Positions 38,091 through 39,522 of a stretch of 39,522 nucleotides of DNA are shown here, in pieces. Location of the stretch: positions 1 to 39,522 of the IMG/VR virus record IMGVR_UViG_3300043015_001152; one strand, written 5' to 3'. A program made the translations under genes and the position numbers. This DNA is from a virus. Position 1 is the first letter of the stretch; every line of letters begins with the position of its first letter. The notes beneath the pieces were generated by a model. That model did not search any database. It was not told the origin of the DNA and saw only the letters and a program-made list of their open reading frames with translations.

Positions 38091-39215
38091 ATGCAGTCAC
38101 CTGAATTTTACGCAGCGTTAACCAATCGAAGCATATTAGACCAGCGATTTGCAACATCATTAAATAAGCAAACAACAGAGATACTCCAAGATCTAGCTAA
38201 ATGGCTTAGAGAGCGAATTGATCGCGAAGGTAGCACCATTGCATCAAGAGAACGCTATAAGAAACTCTTAGCCGATGTGGAGAAGCGCAGCGAGCAGATA
38301 TACACAGATATAACTGATTTATACTATGAGCAATTTAAAGCTCTATCCGCTGATGAAGCGCAATTCGTATCTCAAGCCATGCAAGCTTCTGTGGTTACTG
38401 ATGTGATAGTGGAAACCCCGAGCAATCGAAAGCTTTGGGCGGCAGTGACTCAAAATCCTTTATCAATTGGTGGCAATAACTCATTTGTTGATTTTGACGA
38501 CTTGATTAACAAGCTAGGTGATAACAGCAAAAAAATATCTAGCGTTATATCTGGCGGATTCTCTCAAGGTCTTACACTGCAAGAAATGACTCAATCAATA
38601 ATTGGTACACGGTCACAGAATTACACTGATGGCATTATCGACGCATCAAGGCGCGAAGCTCAGGCAATTGTCAGGACCGCAGTTAACAGCATTGCATCAA
38701 CATCGCGTGATGAAGTATTTAGACAGAATGATGATATCGTGTGGGGATATACAATCTTAGCTACTCTTGACACTCGAACATCTGATACGTGTCGATATTT
38801 TGACGGTAAAACATATCGCTATTCTGATAATTACAATCCAAAGCCACCGTTTCACTATTCTTGCAGGACTCAGATTACAGCAGAGTTTTACAACGAAAAG
38901 TTAAACCGCACAGGTTCGACCCGCTCAGCTAACTTTAAAGGTGGTGAGGATTTAAAAGCGGGTAAAGTCGGCCAGGTAGACGCAACAAAGCAGTATTACG
39001 AGATATTAAAGCAGCAACCTAAATCACAGCAGGATGCTGTTTTAGGCAAAGCTAGAGGGTTAATATTCCGCAACTCAGGATTAAGCGCGCAAGAGTTCAG
39101 AGAGGCTTTGACTGATAGAATGGGAAATCCACTTACACTGTCTGAAATGGCGGCTGAAAACAAGAAAATACTAGACTACATGAATAAGAATGAATTTTTA
39201 AAAGGTTATATCTGA
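38091..39215 (+). CDS. Phage head morphogenesis protein (SPP1 gp7 type)
   Basis: A 374-residue minor head protein. The C-terminal domain matches the gp7/Mu F family: SRREAQAIVRTAVNSIASTS (about 188-207), then LDTRTSDTCRYFDGKTYRYS and KPPFHYSCRTQI (about 233-270), with the conserved cysteines and His. The N-terminal half is helical. It follows a promoter-hairpin element and precedes the scaffold gene. AGGG seven bases before the ATG is the only ribosome site. Confidence 0.9.
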   Translation: MQSPEFYAALTNRSILDQRFATSLNKQTTEILQDLAKWLRERIDREGSTIASRERYKKLLADVEKRSEQIYTDITDLYYEQFKALSADEAQFVSQAMQASVVTDVIVETPSNRKLWAAVTQNPLSIGGNNSFVDFDDLINKLGDNSKKISSVISGGFSQGLTLQEMTQSIIGTRSQNYTDGIIDASRREAQAIVRTAVNSIASTSRDEVFRQNDDIVWGYTILATLDTRTSDTCRYFDGKTYRYSDNYNPKPPFHYSCRTQITAEFYNEKLNRTGSTRSANFKGGEDLKAGKVGQVDATKQYYEILKQQPKSQQDAVLGKARGLIFRNSGLSAQEFREALTDRMGNPLTLSEMAAENKKILDYMNKNEFLKGYI

Positions 39216-39222
39216 CGATAGT

Positions 39223-39257
39223 TTGACGCTTATAACCTTTAGTTATATCATTATAAC
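39223..39257 (+). promoter_or_regulatory. Promoter and dyad operator, copy f
   Basis: TTGACG (39223-39228), 17 bp, TATCAT (39246-39251). The dyad GTTATATCATTATAAC (39242-39257; arms of six bases) covers the -10, as in copy a. It drives scaffold and capsid genes. Confidence 0.65.
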
Positions 39258-39291
39258 AATTATTAACAAGTAGCAGGGCTACACCCATTTT

Positions 39292-39303
39292 AATCAGGAG
39301 ATT
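39292..39303 (+). promoter_or_regulatory. GGA-loop hairpin at scaffold ribosome site
   Basis: AATC-AGGA-GATT is a four-base-pair hairpin with the Shine-Dalgarno in its loop, eight bases before ATG 39309. It resembles the twin hairpins before the small terminase gene. Confidence 0.5.
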
Positions 39304-39308
39304 ATTAA

Positions 39309-39522
39309 ATGGCTGAATATACAGAAGATCAGTTGAAAGAAGCGCTTGAGAAGCAAAAGCAAGAGCTAAAAGCTGAGTTTGAAGCTGAAACCGCAGGCTT
39401 AAAAGCCAATAAAGATGCGCTACTAGCAGAAAAGAAAAAGCTAGAAGAAGAAACGCAGGCTAAATTATTGGAAAAAGAGCAAGCGGCAATTGATGCAGCA
39501 AAGAAAGCTGGCGACCTTGAAA
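39309..39522 (+). CDS. Scaffold-like protein, N-terminal part (continues at base 1)
   Basis: ATG 39309 has AGGAG eight bases upstream. The first 29 codons (MAEYTEDQLKEALEKQKQEL and on) run to base 39395, after which the sequence repeats from base 1 in the same frame. The N-terminus is heptad-like coiled coil, as expected for a scaffold. See the entry at 1-549. Confidence 0.85.
   Translation, partial: MAEYTEDQLKEALEKQKQELKAEFEAETAGLKANKDALLAEKKKLEEETQAKLLEKEQAAIDAAKKAGDLE
39396..39522. repeat. Right copy of the 127-bp terminal overlap
   Basis: Identical to bases 1-127. It closes the circular map inside the scaffold gene. Confidence 0.95.

Noticed and set aside
1-39522. CRISPR array, diversity-generating retroelement, integrase and att sites
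   Set aside because: No regular spaced repeats, no reverse transcriptase or template/variable repeat pair, no integrase-like protein and no repeat of the tRNA end that would suggest attP.

Overview
The window is one complete circular phage genome map. The last 127 bases (39396-39522) repeat bases 1-127 exactly, so the unique length is about 39,395 bp, and the scaffold-protein gene runs across the join (39309-39522, then 1-549). The gene set is that of a tailed phage with a long non-contractile tail: terminase, portal, SPP1 gp7-type head protein, scaffold, capsid, connectors, tail tube, a frameshifted tail chaperone pair, tape measure, tip proteins and a tailspike. The DNA is AT-rich, ribosome binding sites are of GGAG type, and the recombination and replication genes (exonuclease/RecT, NinB, NinG, DnaB-like helicase) resemble those of phages of gamma-proteobacteria. 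Host genus cannot be read from the sequence. I see no integrase, excisionase or CI-type repressor, so a lytic life style is the simplest reading.

Layout. Bases 1-15947 carry head and tail genes rightward, interrupted by two leftward insertions (2378-3615: a small beta-clamp-like protein plus membrane and coiled-coil proteins; 6546-6916: two membrane proteins). Bases 15960-18657 are a leftward lysis and regulatory operon: M15 endolysin, a tail-anchored membrane protein, a 3-TM holin and an HTH protein. Bases 18925-21365 are the leftward recombination operon (RHH protein, zinc ribbon, RecT, YqaJ-type exonuclease, SSB). Bases 21513-28097 are the rightward early operon: small accessory proteins, RHH regulator, replication protein with possible internal iterons, helicase, (p)ppGpp-hydrolase-like HD protein, NinG, NinB and an MT-A70 methylase. 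Bases 28139-28597 form a noncoding transcription unit ending in tRNA-Gly(UCC). A membrane-protein cassette with a probable second holin follows (28647-29424), then a small accessory operon with a Lar-like protein (29609-31275). Terminase and portal occupy 31449-34904. A leftward cargo block (34917-36476), a large noncoding structured region (36794-37347) and a Dam-like methylase sit between portal and head-morphogenesis gene.

The most interesting features are: (1) two noncoding units with promoters, many exact hairpins and, in both cases, terminators; (2) one dyad operator family placed at nearly every intergenic control region, joined to a shared leftward promoter cassette; (3) an SSB whose expected C-terminal tip lies in the +1 frame behind a CxxC-x6-CxxC knuckle; (4) two more broken or recoded small genes in the same leftward strand; (5) GGA-loop hairpins at the ribosome binding sites of the small terminase and scaffold genes; (6) a textbook A AAA AAG frameshift site in the tail chaperone gene.
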